A stretch of 64,000 bases of DNA, taken from Chersky-267 sp034666965. GTDB taxonomy: Bacteria; Chloroflexota; Limnocylindria; Limnocylindrales; CSP1-4. A program made the translations under genes and the position numbers. Positions 40,951-49,567 of this stretch are shown piece by piece. The stretch's first letter is position 1. Every line of letters begins with the position of its first letter. The notes beneath the pieces are model-generated. The model was not told the origin of the DNA and ran no database searches. It saw only the letters and a list, made by a program, of their open reading frames with translations. The stretch spans positions 1 to 64,000 of the forward strand of contig JAXDKT010000061.1 in the NCBI GenBank assembly GCA_034666965.1, written 5' to 3'.

Positions 40951-43854
40951 ATGACCGCTCGCCCGAACCCGGCCGTCCGCGGCGAGCCGCGCGGGATCGG
41001 GACCGGCGGCGCTCGCGATCCGCTCGCCCGCGAGGTCCGCCTGCTGGGCGCCCTCCTTGGGCAGGTCATCGTGGAGCAGGAGGGACTCGATCTGCTCGAG
41101 CTCGTTGAGCGCGTCCGGCGGCGCACGATCGCGCTTCGCAAGGCCGACGACCGGCTCGAGCGAGAGCGACTGGCGGTGGAGCTGGATAGCCTCGACCTGG
41201 CCCGGGTCGAGGCGCTCATTCGCTCATTCGGGCTGTACTTCCAGCTGGTCAACCTGGCCGAGGAGCGTCACCGGATCCGGATCCTGCGGAGGCGCGAACG
41301 CGCGGCCCGGGGCGGCATCCTCGATGATTCGGTGGCCGAGGCGGTCCGCCGGATCTGGCGGACGGGGCGCGGGCTGGATGACATCGTGGCCCGCATCGAT
41401 CGCCTGTCGATCGCGCCGGTCCTGACGGCTCATCCCACCGAGGCCCGCCGGCGGACGCTGCTCGTCGCCCTGCGCCGCTGCCATCGCCTGGTCGAGCGAC
41501 TCGACGACCCGCGCCTCGCCCCCGAGGAGGACCGCGACGTTCGCCGGCGGCTGCGGGAGGAGATCAGCCTCCTGTGGCGGACCGCCGACCTGCGCTCGGT
41601 CGCCCCGACCCCGCTCGACGAGGTTCGCACGGCGATGACCTACTTCGACGAGAGCCTGTTCACCGTCGTGCCCCGCCTGTACCGCGCCCTCGACGGGGCG
41701 CTCGATCCACTCGCGGAGGCGGAGCGCCGTCGTGCCCTGGGTCGCGCCGGCCGCCTGGCCGCGGCGGACCCGCCGGCCGCCGACGCCGGTCGAACGGGGA
41801 CGCGGCGGCCGCTGGTCCCGGCGTTCCTGCACTGGGGCAGCTGGGTCGGCGGCGACCGGGACGGGAACCCGGCGGTCACGGCCGAGACGACGGCGCACGT
41901 CCTGCGCATCCACGCCGATCACGTCATCCACGGCTACGAAGCGGTCGCCACCCGGCTGATGCAGACGGTCGCTGCGGCGGTGACCACCGACCGCATCCCG
42001 CCGCCACTGGCACGTCGCCTGGTGGCCGACGACGACCTCCTGCCGGAGACGATGCGCCAGCTCCGACGGCGCTTCCCCGACGAGCCCTGCCGGCAGCGCT
42101 TCGGGGCGATCGCGGAGCGCCTCCGCCGGACTCGGGCGGCCCTGACCGCCACCCCCGGCATGCCCGCCACCGGGCGCTACCAGGATCCCGCGGAGCTGCT
42201 CGTCGAGCTCGACGAGCTGATGTCCGCGCTCGTCTTCGATCGGCTCGAGCGGGTCGCCTGGGGTCAGGTCCAGGACTTCGCCTGGCAGGTCCAGACGTTT
42301 GGCTTCCACCTGGCCGAGCTCGAGGTCCGGCAGCACAGTCAGGTCCACGAGGCGGCGCTCGCGGCCATCCGGCGCGGCGATCTCGACTCGGACCTGCCCG
42401 GCGCGCCGGGCGTCACGGCTGGCGAGGTGCTGGCCACCTTCAGGGCCATCGCCGACGCCCAGGCGCGGTTCGGGCCGGCGGCCGCCGGGCGCTATGTGAT
42501 CAGCTTCACGCGGTCGGCGGCCGACGTCCTGGCCGTGCTGGAGCTGGCCGACCTGGCCGGGGCCGCCGATCCCCCGGCTGCGGTCACCGGCGGGCTGACC
42601 CCGGCCATTCCGGTCCTCGACGTGGTCCCGTTGTTCGAGTCGGCCGATGCGCTGGTCGGTTGTGCCGGGATCCTCGACGCCCTGGTCGCCGACCCGACCT
42701 ACCGCGGTCACCTCCGCGCGCGCCACGATCGCCAGGAGGTCATGCTGGGCTATTCCGACTCGAACAAGGAGTCCGGCTTCCTGGCCGCGAATCGGCTCCT
42801 CTACCGGGCCCAGGAGGCGCTCGTCCAGTCGGCTCGGCGCCACGGTCTCGAACTGACCCTGTTCCACGGCCGGGGCGGGGCCATCGGCCGGGGCGGAGGA
42901 CCGACCAACCGGGCGATCCTGGCCCAGGCACCGGGCTCGATCGACGGACGCCTCCGGATGACCGAGCAGGGCGAGGTGATCGCGGCGAACTATGCCAACC
43001 CGGCGATCGCCCGGCGCCAGCTCGAACAGCTGACGGCCGCGGTCCTGCTGGCATCGACGCCCGAGCACGACCGTCGGGTGGCCGAGGCCGGCGCGCGGGG
43101 GTCCGCCGCGATCGACGAGCTGGCGAGCACCTCCGAAGCGGCCTACCGGGGTTTGGTCTGGGACGATCCCGAGTTCCCGGCGTTCTTCCGCGATGCGACA
43201 CCGATCGTGGAGCTGTCCGCGCTTCGCCTCGGATCGCGCCCGGCGATCCGTGGTCGAGCGCCATCCGATCCAGGGCCCGCCAGGCGTCACGACCGGCCGC
43301 CGGCGGAGCCGCCGCCGTCGATCGAGGCGCTGCGCGCGATCCCGTGGGGATTCGCCTGGTCCCAGGCTCGGCTCAACCTGCCGGGCTGGTACGGATTGGG
43401 ATCGGCCCTCGAGGCGTATCGGTCCGCTCACGGCGAGGCGGGCCTCGACGAGCTCAGCACCCTGTATGCGAGCTGGCCGCTATTCGAGGCGATCCTGGAC
43501 AACGCCGAGATGACCCTGGCCAAGGCCGACATCGGCGTTGCCCGGACGTACGCCCGGCTGGCCCGGGGCCAGGCCGCGACCCGGATCTGGGAGCGGATCG
43601 AGGCGGAGCATGAGCGGACGGTCCGGCTGCTCCTGCGCGTCACTCGCCGGGAGCACCTGCTCGACGGGCTGCCCGCCCTCCAGCGCTCGATCCAGCTGCG
43701 CAACCCCTACGTCGATTCGCTCTCCGAGCTCCAGGTCCGGCTGCTTGCCCGACTGCGGCGACTGGCCCCCGACGACGAGGCCCGGGCCGAGCTGCTGCGC
43801 CTGGTGCAGCTTTCGATCAACGGGATCGCCGCCGGATTGCGCAACACCGGCTAG
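40951..43854 (+). CDS. ppc: Phosphoenolpyruvate carboxylase
   Basis: 967 aa, the usual length. Catalytic motifs are all present: VLTAHPTEARRRTL (catalytic His), GSWVGGDRDGNPAVT, MLGYSDSNKESGFLAA (catalytic Lys region), LFHGRGGAIGRGGGP and the C-terminal RNPYVDSLSELQ and SINGIAAGLRNTG. It forms oxaloacetate from PEP and bicarbonate, refilling the TCA cycle when 2-oxoglutarate is drained into glutamate. It starts 46 nt after gltB with a good GGAGGAG ribosome-binding site, so it is probably co-transcribed with gltB: a carbon-nitrogen anaplerotic pair. Confidence 0.96.
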   Translation: MTARPNPAVRGEPRGIGTGGARDPLAREVRLLGALLGQVIVEQEGLDLLELVERVRRRTIALRKADDRLERERLAVELDSLDLARVEALIRSFGLYFQLVNLAEERHRIRILRRRERAARGGILDDSVAEAVRRIWRTGRGLDDIVARIDRLSIAPVLTAHPTEARRRTLLVALRRCHRLVERLDDPRLAPEEDRDVRRRLREEISLLWRTADLRSVAPTPLDEVRTAMTYFDESLFTVVPRLYRALDGALDPLAEAERRRALGRAGRLAAADPPAADAGRTGTRRPLVPAFLHWGSWVGGDRDGNPAVTAETTAHVLRIHADHVIHGYEAVATRLMQTVAAAVTTDRIPPPLARRLVADDDLLPETMRQLRRRFPDEPCRQRFGAIAERLRRTRAALTATPGMPATGRYQDPAELLVELDELMSALVFDRLERVAWGQVQDFAWQVQTFGFHLAELEVRQHSQVHEAALAAIRRGDLDSDLPGAPGVTAGEVLATFRAIADAQARFGPAAAGRYVISFTRSAADVLAVLELADLAGAADPPAAVTGGLTPAIPVLDVVPLFESADALVGCAGILDALVADPTYRGHLRARHDRQEVMLGYSDSNKESGFLAANRLLYRAQEALVQSARRHGLELTLFHGRGGAIGRGGGPTNRAILAQAPGSIDGRLRMTEQGEVIAANYANPAIARRQLEQLTAAVLLASTPEHDRRVAEAGARGSAAIDELASTSEAAYRGLVWDDPEFPAFFRDATPIVELSALRLGSRPAIRGRAPSDPGPARRHDRPPAEPPPSIEALRAIPWGFAWSQARLNLPGWYGLGSALEAYRSAHGEAGLDELSTLYASWPLFEAILDNAEMTLAKADIGVARTYARLARGQAATRIWERIEAEHERTVRLLLRVTRREHLLDGLPALQRSIQLRNPYVDSLSELQVRLLARLRRLAPDDEARAELLRLVQLSINGIAAGLRNTG

Positions 43855-43965
43855 CACCTGGCCGGCATCGAAACCGAGGCGGCGTCGGGGGCGTAGCCCT
43901 GAGTGCCAAGGTCGCTCCCACGCATGCACCCGCGCGCGCCCGGCCAGGCGTTCAGGAGGTCGCCG

Positions 43966-45048
43966 ATGATCCACCGTCGAGCCATCGCAGTCGGGGCCGC
44001 GCTGGGCCTCCTCATGCTCTCGGTCGCACCCGCGGCCGCCGACAGTCATCGCCTTCCGAACGTCTACGAGACGCATGTCTTCGTCTCGGACGGGACCATC
44101 CCGGCCGATCACGTCGACCCGAACCTGGTCAACGGCTGGGGCCTGGTCCGCGGCCCGGCGACCCCCTGGTGGGTGGCCAACAACGGGACCGGGACATCGA
44201 CCCTGTACACCGGCCTGGGCGCGCCACTCCCGCTCATCGTCAAGGTGCCCGGCGCACCGACCGGCACGGTCTTCAACGGCGGGACCGGGTTCGTCGTCGG
44301 CAGTGGCACGGCGTCCGGCCCGGCCCGCTTCCTGTTCGCCTCGGAGGACGGCACGATCTCGGGTTGGAACTCGGCGGTTCCGGCATCCAGCCCGCCAGTC
44401 GCCTCGACCCAGGCCTTCGTCGTGGCCGATCACGCGCGGTCGATCTACAAGGGCCTGGCCATCGCAACGTGGAACGGCGCCGATTACCTCTACGCCACCG
44501 ACTTCCACCGCGGCCGGATCGACGTCTTCGACAGCACCTTCGTGCGCAAGCACTGGAAGCACGCCTTCGTCGACCCCAAGCTGCCGGACCACTACGCGCC
44601 GTTCGGCATCCAGAACCTGAACGGCACGATCTTCGTGACCTACGCCCGTCAGGATCGAGCCCGCGAGGACGAGCTCGCGGGAACGGGCAAGGGCTTCGTC
44701 AGCGCATTCGACGCGGGCGGTCACTTCCTCGGACGGGTCGCCTCACGGGGCGCGCTCAACGCACCGTGGGGTCTGGCCTGGGCGCCGGACGGCTTCGGTC
44801 GCTTCAGCGGGGACTTGCTCGTGGGCAACTTCGGCAACGGTCGGATCAATGGCTACCGCTGGCACGACGGTCAGTGGAAGTTCGACGGGACGCTGCGCAC
44901 GGCCGACCACAAGGCGATCGTCATCGACGGCCTGTGGGGCATCGGCTTCGGCAATGACGCCGCCGCCGGACCGTCGACCACCTTGTTCTTCGCCGCCGGT
45001 CCGGACGAGGAGACCCACGGCGCATTTGGTGCGATCCGGGCGCCTTGA
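43966..45048 (+). CDS. TIGR03118 family secreted protein
   Basis: 360 aa with a Sec signal peptide (AIAVGAALGLLMLSVAPAAA, cleavage near residue 25). The mature protein is beta-rich, like a six-bladed propeller of the NHL/TIGR03118 type, with repeats built around NGWGLVRGPATPWWVANNGTG, GLAIATWNGADYLYATDFH, APFGIQNLNGTIFVTYA and APWGLAWAPDGFG. Function unknown; related proteins are extracellular and occur in many soil bacteria. The ATG at 43966 follows AGGAGG. A hairpin follows the stop codon. Confidence 0.88.
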   Translation: MIHRRAIAVGAALGLLMLSVAPAAADSHRLPNVYETHVFVSDGTIPADHVDPNLVNGWGLVRGPATPWWVANNGTGTSTLYTGLGAPLPLIVKVPGAPTGTVFNGGTGFVVGSGTASGPARFLFASEDGTISGWNSAVPASSPPVASTQAFVVADHARSIYKGLAIATWNGADYLYATDFHRGRIDVFDSTFVRKHWKHAFVDPKLPDHYAPFGIQNLNGTIFVTYARQDRAREDELAGTGKGFVSAFDAGGHFLGRVASRGALNAPWGLAWAPDGFGRFSGDLLVGNFGNGRINGYRWHDGQWKFDGTLRTADHKAIVIDGLWGIGFGNDAAAGPSTTLFFAAGPDEETHGAFGAIRAP

Positions 45049-45068
45049 CGGCGTTCCGACGTGACGGA

Positions 45069-45103
45069 GAGGCGGGCGAGCCCCCGGAGGGCCCGCCCGC
45101 CTC
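45069..45103 (+). terminator. Hairpin after the TIGR03118 gene
   Basis: GAGGCGGGCG and CGCCCGCCTC form a perfect 10-bp stem with a 15-nt loop, 20 bp past the stop codon. No clear U-run. Confidence 0.55.
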
Positions 45104-45256
45104 GTGCGTGTCGTCACGTTGCCGGGGTATCCGGTTCGCAACCCGATCGCGACCGTGCCGCCGCTGACCCCCGACGGCTCGGTCGCGCATCCTGACCAGG
45201 CTGTCCGGAGCCCATCCGCCGACGAGATCGGCGGCAAGCACGATCGCGAGGCCCCC

Positions 45257-45490
45257 ATGATCCAGCCGTCCGACCCGCAGCCCGCCTGGCCGCGCGGACA
45301 GGCCATGGGCGCCGGCGGCCCCGTCACCTGCTTCACCTGCGGCTGTCGTCTGACGAGCACCGCGACCTCCGCGACGGAGTGGACCCACTTCGCGCCGCTG
45401 GGTGGACGCGACGCGCGCGGCTGCCGGGTGGACTGTGTCGATCTGCCCCACGACCGTGCTGGCCGGGCGATCCTGGGCGTGCCCGCCTGA
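45257..45490 (+). CDS. Small cysteine-rich protein (possible zinc knuckle)
   Basis: 77 aa from the ATG at 45257. Five cysteines are arranged as CFTCGC (25, 28, 30) and CRVDC (56, 60), a spacing that fits binding of one zinc ion or an iron-sulfur cluster. The frame is open further upstream, but codons there look non-coding. The linker WTHFAPLGGRDARG is polar. No family recognised. It lies alone between the TIGR03118 gene and a convergent response regulator gene. Confidence 0.55.
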   Translation: MIQPSDPQPAWPRGQAMGAGGPVTCFTCGCRLTSTATSATEWTHFAPLGGRDARGCRVDCVDLPHDRAGRAILGVPA

Positions 45491-45553
45491 GCTACCCGTC
45501 GCGGCGGGTGCGGGTCAGCTGACGCGTCCCGAGCGACTCCTCGACCAAGTGGA

Positions 45554-46255
45554 TCAGGCCTCGATCCGGTAGCCAACCGAGCGGACGGCAACGACGGCCG
45601 GACCGCCCGCCGCCTGAACCTTGGCTCGCAATCGGGCGATGTGCGGCTTCAGCCAGAGCAGGTCGGGGTCCGGCTCGGTTGGCCAGCCCGCCCGGACGAG
45701 ACGGTGGTGGGGGACCACGTCGCCGGCGGCCCGCACGAGCGCCTCGAGGAGGCGGTACTCGGTCGCGGTCAGGTTGATCGCCGCCGCGCCGATCCGGGCC
45801 TCGTGCCGGCCCGGATCGATCGTGAGCGTGCCGGCCTCCAGGGGTCCGCCCCCGGTCGTCCCGCCGCCCCCGGCGGCGGCGTCGGCCCGGCGCATGATGG
45901 CCGAGATGCGGGCCAGCAGCTCGGCCTTGCCGAATGGCTTGGTCAGGTAGTCGTCGGCCCCGATCTCGAGCGCCTTGACCTTGGCGCCCTCGCCGCTCTC
46001 CCCGGAAACGACCAGGATCGGCACGTTGCCCGCAGCGCGAATCTGGCCGGTCACGTTGAAGCCGTCCGGGCCGGGCATGGCCAGGTCCAGCAGGACCAGG
46101 TCCGGGCCGTCGTCGCGAAAGCGCTTGACCGCGGTCAGGCCGTCGTACGCGGTGATGACCTGGTGACCCTCGGTGCCGACCAGCGCGGTGATCGCGCCGA
46201 CCATCGCCGGGTCATCGTCGACCACCAGGATCCGCAGGGGTCGGGTGGTGGGCAT
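45554..46255 (-). CDS. OmpR-type response regulator, paralogue of the 32.6-kb regulator
   Basis: 233 aa. The receiver has ILVVDDDPAMVG and phospho-acceptor Asp57 in LLDLAMPGPDG, with VVSGESGEG after beta 4; the winged-helix domain ends in AVRSVGYRI. The ATG at 46255 is preceded by AGAGGAG. It lies 14 nt after the GAF kinase gene on the same strand, so the two form an ordinary operon, unlike the split paralogous pair at 32.6/36.1 kb. Confidence 0.92.
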   Translation of the reverse strand: MPTTRPLRILVVDDDPAMVGAITALVGTEGHQVITAYDGLTAVKRFRDDGPDLVLLDLAMPGPDGFNVTGQIRAAGNVPILVVSGESGEGAKVKALEIGADDYLTKPFGKAELLARISAIMRRADAAAGGGGTTGGGPLEAGTLTIDPGRHEARIGAAAINLTATEYRLLEALVRAAGDVVPHHRLVRAGWPTEPDPDLLWLKPHIARLRAKVQAAGGPAVVAVRSVGYRIEA

Positions 46256-46269
46256 CCGGGACTCCTCTC

Positions 46270-47559
46270 TCAGACCGCGACCGCGGCCCGCAGGGCGATG
46301 ACGAACCTGGCCCCGGCGGGTTCGGCCGGCTCGCACCACAGGTGCGCACCCATCGATTCGGACAGGCGCTTGGCCGCGAACAGGCCGATCCCCGAACCGC
46401 GTGCCGTGTGGGTGTCGCGTCGGGCGTATGGCTCGAAGATCCGCTGGCGCCACTCAGGGGGGATCCCGGGACCCTCGTCCGACACGGCGATCCGGACGTT
46501 GCCTTCGATCAGCCCGTAGCCGACCGTGATGGCGGTTCCCGGCGGGGCGTACTTCACCGCGTTCTCGACGAGGTGCTCGAGGATCTGACGCAGGCGCGGC
46601 GGATCCGCCAGGGCGAAGCGGCGGACGCCGGTGTCGACCGTGATCCGGTGATTGCGCAGGAGCGGGCGCAGGCCACCGACGACCTCGTCGAGGAGCGGCG
46701 CGACGTCGACCGGGACGACGTCGAGGGGACGGTCCTCGAGCGGCCGAACCGAGGCCAGGATGGAGTCGACCAGCCGGTCGAGCCGCTCGATCTGGTCGAT
46801 CGCCCGGTTGTGCCACTCGTCCCGGGTTCGTCGCCGGATGAGATCCCGGCTCTCGCGCCCGACCAGCGGCGGCTCCTCGGACAGCAGGTCGGTGTATGCC
46901 CGGACGACGGCCAGTGGCGTGCGCAGCTCGTGGGTGACCATCGCGATCAGCTCGGTCCGCGCTTCGTCGATGGCCTTGAGCGCCTCGACCTGATCTTCCG
47001 CCTCGCGCTGGGTCCGCCCCTTCTCCACGATCCCCGCCAGGAGGTCGGCGATGGCCGACAGCTGGGCCACGTCCGATTCGCCGAACTGGCGGGTCTTCTC
47101 GGTCTGGATGTTCAGGACGCCGACGACACCTTCGTGCCACGACAACGGAACCGACAGCATCGACGCGATGAAGCGACGCTGATCGATGCCGCGGACCCAC
47201 AGGAAGCGCGGTTCGTGGCGGACGTCCTCGATGACCATTGGCTCGCGCGTCGCGGCGACCCGGCCCGTCACTCCCTCGGCGAATGGCACCCGAGCGCGCC
47301 CGATCTGGTAGCGATCGAGTCCGTTCGTTGCGGCCAGGGTCAGGTGGAGCCCATCGCGGTCGAGCAGATAGAGCGACGAGACGTCGGCCTGGAGGACGTC
47401 GCGGGTCTCGTCGACGATCGTCTCGAGGAGCTCGTCCCACGTGCGCGCGGTCGTGGCCAGCTTGGCGACACGGTGCAGGAAGCGGAGCTGGTCGAGCTGT
47501 CGCTCGGCCGCCGGTCGATCCCCGACCGGCCCGTCATCGGTCCGCACCGCGCCTGCCAT
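46270..47559 (-). CDS. GAF-domain sensor histidine kinase, paralogue of the 34.9-kb kinase
   Basis: A 429-aa cytoplasmic kinase. The GAF domain (about 35-175: LYLLDRDGLHLTLAATNGLDRYQIG, SVPLSWHEGVVGVLNIQT) is followed by HisKA (IAMVTHELRTPLAVVRA) and an ATPase domain (LVENAVKYAPPG, VSDEGPGIPPEWRQRIFEPY, GSGIGLFAAKRL). It shares long identical stretches with the kinase at 34898-36154 (RTWDEL, LAATNGLDR, VTHELRTPLAVVRA). The ATG at 47559 is chosen over a GTG 9 bp upstream because a TATCGT -10 box overlaps that GTG. It is first in an operon with its regulator. Confidence 0.92.
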   Translation of the reverse strand: MAGAVRTDDGPVGDRPAAERQLDQLRFLHRVAKLATTARTWDELLETIVDETRDVLQADVSSLYLLDRDGLHLTLAATNGLDRYQIGRARVPFAEGVTGRVAATREPMVIEDVRHEPRFLWVRGIDQRRFIASMLSVPLSWHEGVVGVLNIQTEKTRQFGESDVAQLSAIADLLAGIVEKGRTQREAEDQVEALKAIDEARTELIAMVTHELRTPLAVVRAYTDLLSEEPPLVGRESRDLIRRRTRDEWHNRAIDQIERLDRLVDSILASVRPLEDRPLDVVPVDVAPLLDEVVGGLRPLLRNHRITVDTGVRRFALADPPRLRQILEHLVENAVKYAPPGTAITVGYGLIEGNVRIAVSDEGPGIPPEWRQRIFEPYARRDTHTARGSGIGLFAAKRLSESMGAHLWCEPAEPAGARFVIALRAAVAV

Positions 47560-47566
47560 GATCGCC

Positions 47567-47572
47567 ACGATA
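47567..47572 (-). promoter_or_regulatory. -10 element (TATCGT), leaderless-type
   Basis: Minus-strand TATCGT ends 7 nt before the ATG at 47559 and overlaps the alternative GTG start, which argues for the ATG. Confidence 0.45.
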
Positions 47573-47662
47573 CAAGCCTACGGACGAAGGTGCCGAAACA
47601 AGGTTGCGATCCGGTTGCGACCGCTCGAAGTCGTGGTCGCGGCGCGATCTCCGCCGCAGCAA

Positions 47663-47696
47663 GAGACCCGGACGGAGGAGGGTCGGTCCGGGTCTC
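47663..47696 (-). terminator. Hairpin downstream of the 34-aa micro-ORF
   Basis: GAGACCCGGAC and GTCCGGGTCTC form a perfect 11-bp stem with a 12-nt loop. It lies about 98 bp past the micro-ORF stop codon on the minus strand and before the kinase promoter. Confidence 0.6.
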
Positions 47697-47793
47697 GTGC
47701 TTATGGGTACCCGCCCAGCGCGCTCGAATGGGCTCCGGCGCGCCTGCGGGTCGATCTAAGGATGCGCGCGGATCGTGCGGGTCGGCGCGCGAG

Positions 47794-47898
47794 TCAGATG
47801 ACCCAGCGCCGGCCGGCCTCGAGGACGAGCGCGAGCGACATCAATGACGCCAGAACCACGCCAATCTGCCACGTCCGCGACTTGAACCGAGCCTTCAC
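47794..47898 (-). CDS. 34-aa single-pass membrane micro-protein
   Basis: A GTG start with AGGAG exactly 5 nt upstream and a TGA stop encode 34 residues. The basic N-terminus MKARFKSRTWQ precedes a hydrophobic helix (IGVVLASLMSLALVLEA) and a short basic end (GRRWVI). The pattern is that of a small single-pass membrane protein, and a strong hairpin lies downstream. It is too short for standard gene finding. No homologue is known to me, so function is open. Confidence 0.5.
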   Translation of the reverse strand: MKARFKSRTWQIGVVLASLMSLALVLEAGRRWVI

Positions 47899-48208
47899 GT
47901 CATCTCCTGGTCATCCGCCGTCGGGCTCGCCGTCCAAAGGCCGGGCGACTCGATCGGACCCTGAGGCTACGCGCCATCCGGCCCAACGCAGAACCCTACG
48001 AAGGTACTGGGGCGCGGCGTCCGGGCATGACCCATCGGTACTATCGGGGACCTCTGGGACAGGCCTCCAGAGCTGCGCCGAACCAGCCGCTGAGTCTCAT
48101 CCGAGTCGGGAGCTGGGCTCCGGGCACGAACGCAGACAGGGCAGTAGACTCGGCTGGCACCGCCTTCCCGGCGGCACGACCACCCTCGAATCGAGGTCCT
48201 CTCCGACC
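47899..48208. other. 310-bp gap between the micro-ORF and the cupredoxin gene
   Basis: Contains the micro-ORF ribosome-binding site at its left edge and a TAGACT -10-like box at 48145-48150, which would give the cupredoxin mRNA a leader of about 52 nt. I see no other conserved element, and no frame with convincing coding character. Confidence 0.4.
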
Positions 48209-48721
48209 ATGCATCTGGCTCGTCTCGCCCCGGTCCTCGCCCTCGTCGCGTTCGTCGCCCTGGCGCTGGTCGCCTGCTCGTCCGGTCAGGCGCCCGGCTG
48301 GACCTATGCCCCACCGCCGAGTGTCAGCCCGCCCCCATCCGCCGCGGCGTCGGGCTCGGCGGCCCCCGCGTCCGGCCCGCCGAGCTCCGCGCCTCCCGGC
48401 TCGTCCGTGCCCGGCTCCGCCGCTCCGTCGGCCGCGGCCGGCGGGGCGCTCCTCAACGAAGTCGCGTCCGGCGTGCAGTTCCAATCGACGACCCTCGAGG
48501 CTCCCGCCGGGCAGCCGTTTCAGATCGAGTTCGACAACCAGGACGCGGGCATCCCCCACAACATCGAGATCCAGGATGGCAGCGGTGCGCTGTCATTCGA
48601 GGGCGAGACCATCAACGGCCCGGCCAAGACGACCTACAGCGTTCCCGCGTTGGCCGCGGGGACCTACAAGTTCCTGTGCAAGTGGCATCCCAACATGACC
48701 GGGCAGCTGACCGCCAAGTAG
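48209..48721 (+). CDS. Cupredoxin (plastocyanin-like) lipoprotein
   Basis: 170 aa. A lipoprotein signal peptide with lipobox LVAC (Cys23) is followed by a Pro/Ser/Ala-rich tether of about 55 residues, then a single cupredoxin domain. Type-1 copper ligands are visible: His in IPHNIEIQDG, then Cys, His and Met in FLCKWHPNMTG. It is probably an outer-face electron carrier or copper-binding protein. The AlaX gene follows after 10 nt. Confidence 0.88.
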   Translation: MHLARLAPVLALVAFVALALVACSSGQAPGWTYAPPPSVSPPPSAAASGSAAPASGPPSSAPPGSSVPGSAAPSAAAGGALLNEVASGVQFQSTTLEAPAGQPFQIEFDNQDAGIPHNIEIQDGSGALSFEGETINGPAKTTYSVPALAAGTYKFLCKWHPNMTGQLTAK

Positions 48722-48731
48722 GGCGAGCGCG

Positions 48732-49493
48732 GTGACCGACGCCATCTGCTATCGGGATGGTTACGCCCGTACCGCTGATGCCATCGTGCGGGCCGTCGAG
48801 GTGGCCGATGGCACCGTCCTGGTCGTGCTCGACCGGACCGTCCTCTACCCGGGGGGCGGTGGTCAGCCGTCGGATCGCGGAGCCCTCGTGCGCGCGGCGG
48901 ACGGGCGCCGCTGGGTGGTCGCCGGCGCCCGCAAGCGCGGCGCCGACATCGTCCACGAGCTTGAGCCCGCGGATCCGATCGGCGCGCACGAGGGCGAGTC
49001 GCCGGCCGTCGGCGACCGGCTCGAGGTCAGCCTCGACTGGCCGCGCCGGCTGGCCCTGATGCGAACCCACACGGCCCTGCACGCCCTGTGCGGGGTCGTC
49101 TGGCGCGACTACGGCGCGCTCGTGACCGGCGGCAACATGGAGCCCGGCTCTGGCCGGATGGATTTTGAGTTCGAGCGGATGGGCGGCGATCTGGTGGCCA
49201 CCATCGAAGCCACGGTCAATGCCGAGCTCGCCGCCGAGCGCGACGTCCGGGTTGCACTGCTGCCTCGCGACGAGGCTTTCGCGATCCCCGACCTGATCCG
49301 GACCAAGATCAACCTGCTGCCGGCGGGGATCGAAGAGATCCGAACCGTCGAGATCGTCGGACTCGATCTCCAGGCCGATGGCGGGACGCACGTCGCCAAT
49401 ACCCGCGAGGTCGGTTCCATCAGAGTGACCGGCTACGAGTCCAAGGGGCGAATCAACAAGCGCATCCGCATGGAGCTGGTCGACCCGGCCTGA
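48732..49493 (+). CDS. Alanyl-tRNA editing protein (AlaX)
   Basis: 253 aa, a free-standing editing domain related to the C-terminal half of AlaRS. LYPGGGGQPSDRG is the conserved glycine-rich loop, THTALHAL holds the two zinc-binding histidines, and the second metal motif reads ADGGTHVANTREVG, with Asp where AlaRS has Cys. It hydrolyses Ser- or Gly-tRNA(Ala). GTG start 10 nt after the cupredoxin stop codon. Confidence 0.88.
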   Translation: MTDAICYRDGYARTADAIVRAVEVADGTVLVVLDRTVLYPGGGGQPSDRGALVRAADGRRWVVAGARKRGADIVHELEPADPIGAHEGESPAVGDRLEVSLDWPRRLALMRTHTALHALCGVVWRDYGALVTGGNMEPGSGRMDFEFERMGGDLVATIEATVNAELAAERDVRVALLPRDEAFAIPDLIRTKINLLPAGIEEIRTVEIVGLDLQADGGTHVANTREVGSIRVTGYESKGRINKRIRMELVDPA

Positions 49494-49531
49494 CTCCAGC
49501 AGGGGCACGGGCGCGCTCCCGCGCCGCGGGC

Positions 49532-49537
49532 TAGACT
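49532..49537 (+). promoter_or_regulatory. Candidate -10 element (TAGACT) of the MgtC-like gene
   Basis: TAGACT lies 30 nt before the ATG at 49568, implying a short leader with no clear Shine-Dalgarno sequence. Confidence 0.35.
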
Positions 49538-49567
49538 CGGGCATTCGTTGCCGAGGCTGCCCCACCG

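Noticed and set aside
47559..47568. GTG at 47568 as start of the GAF kinase
   Set aside because: The TATCGT -10 box overlaps this codon, so a transcript from it could not include the GTG; the ATG at 47559 fits a leaderless start.
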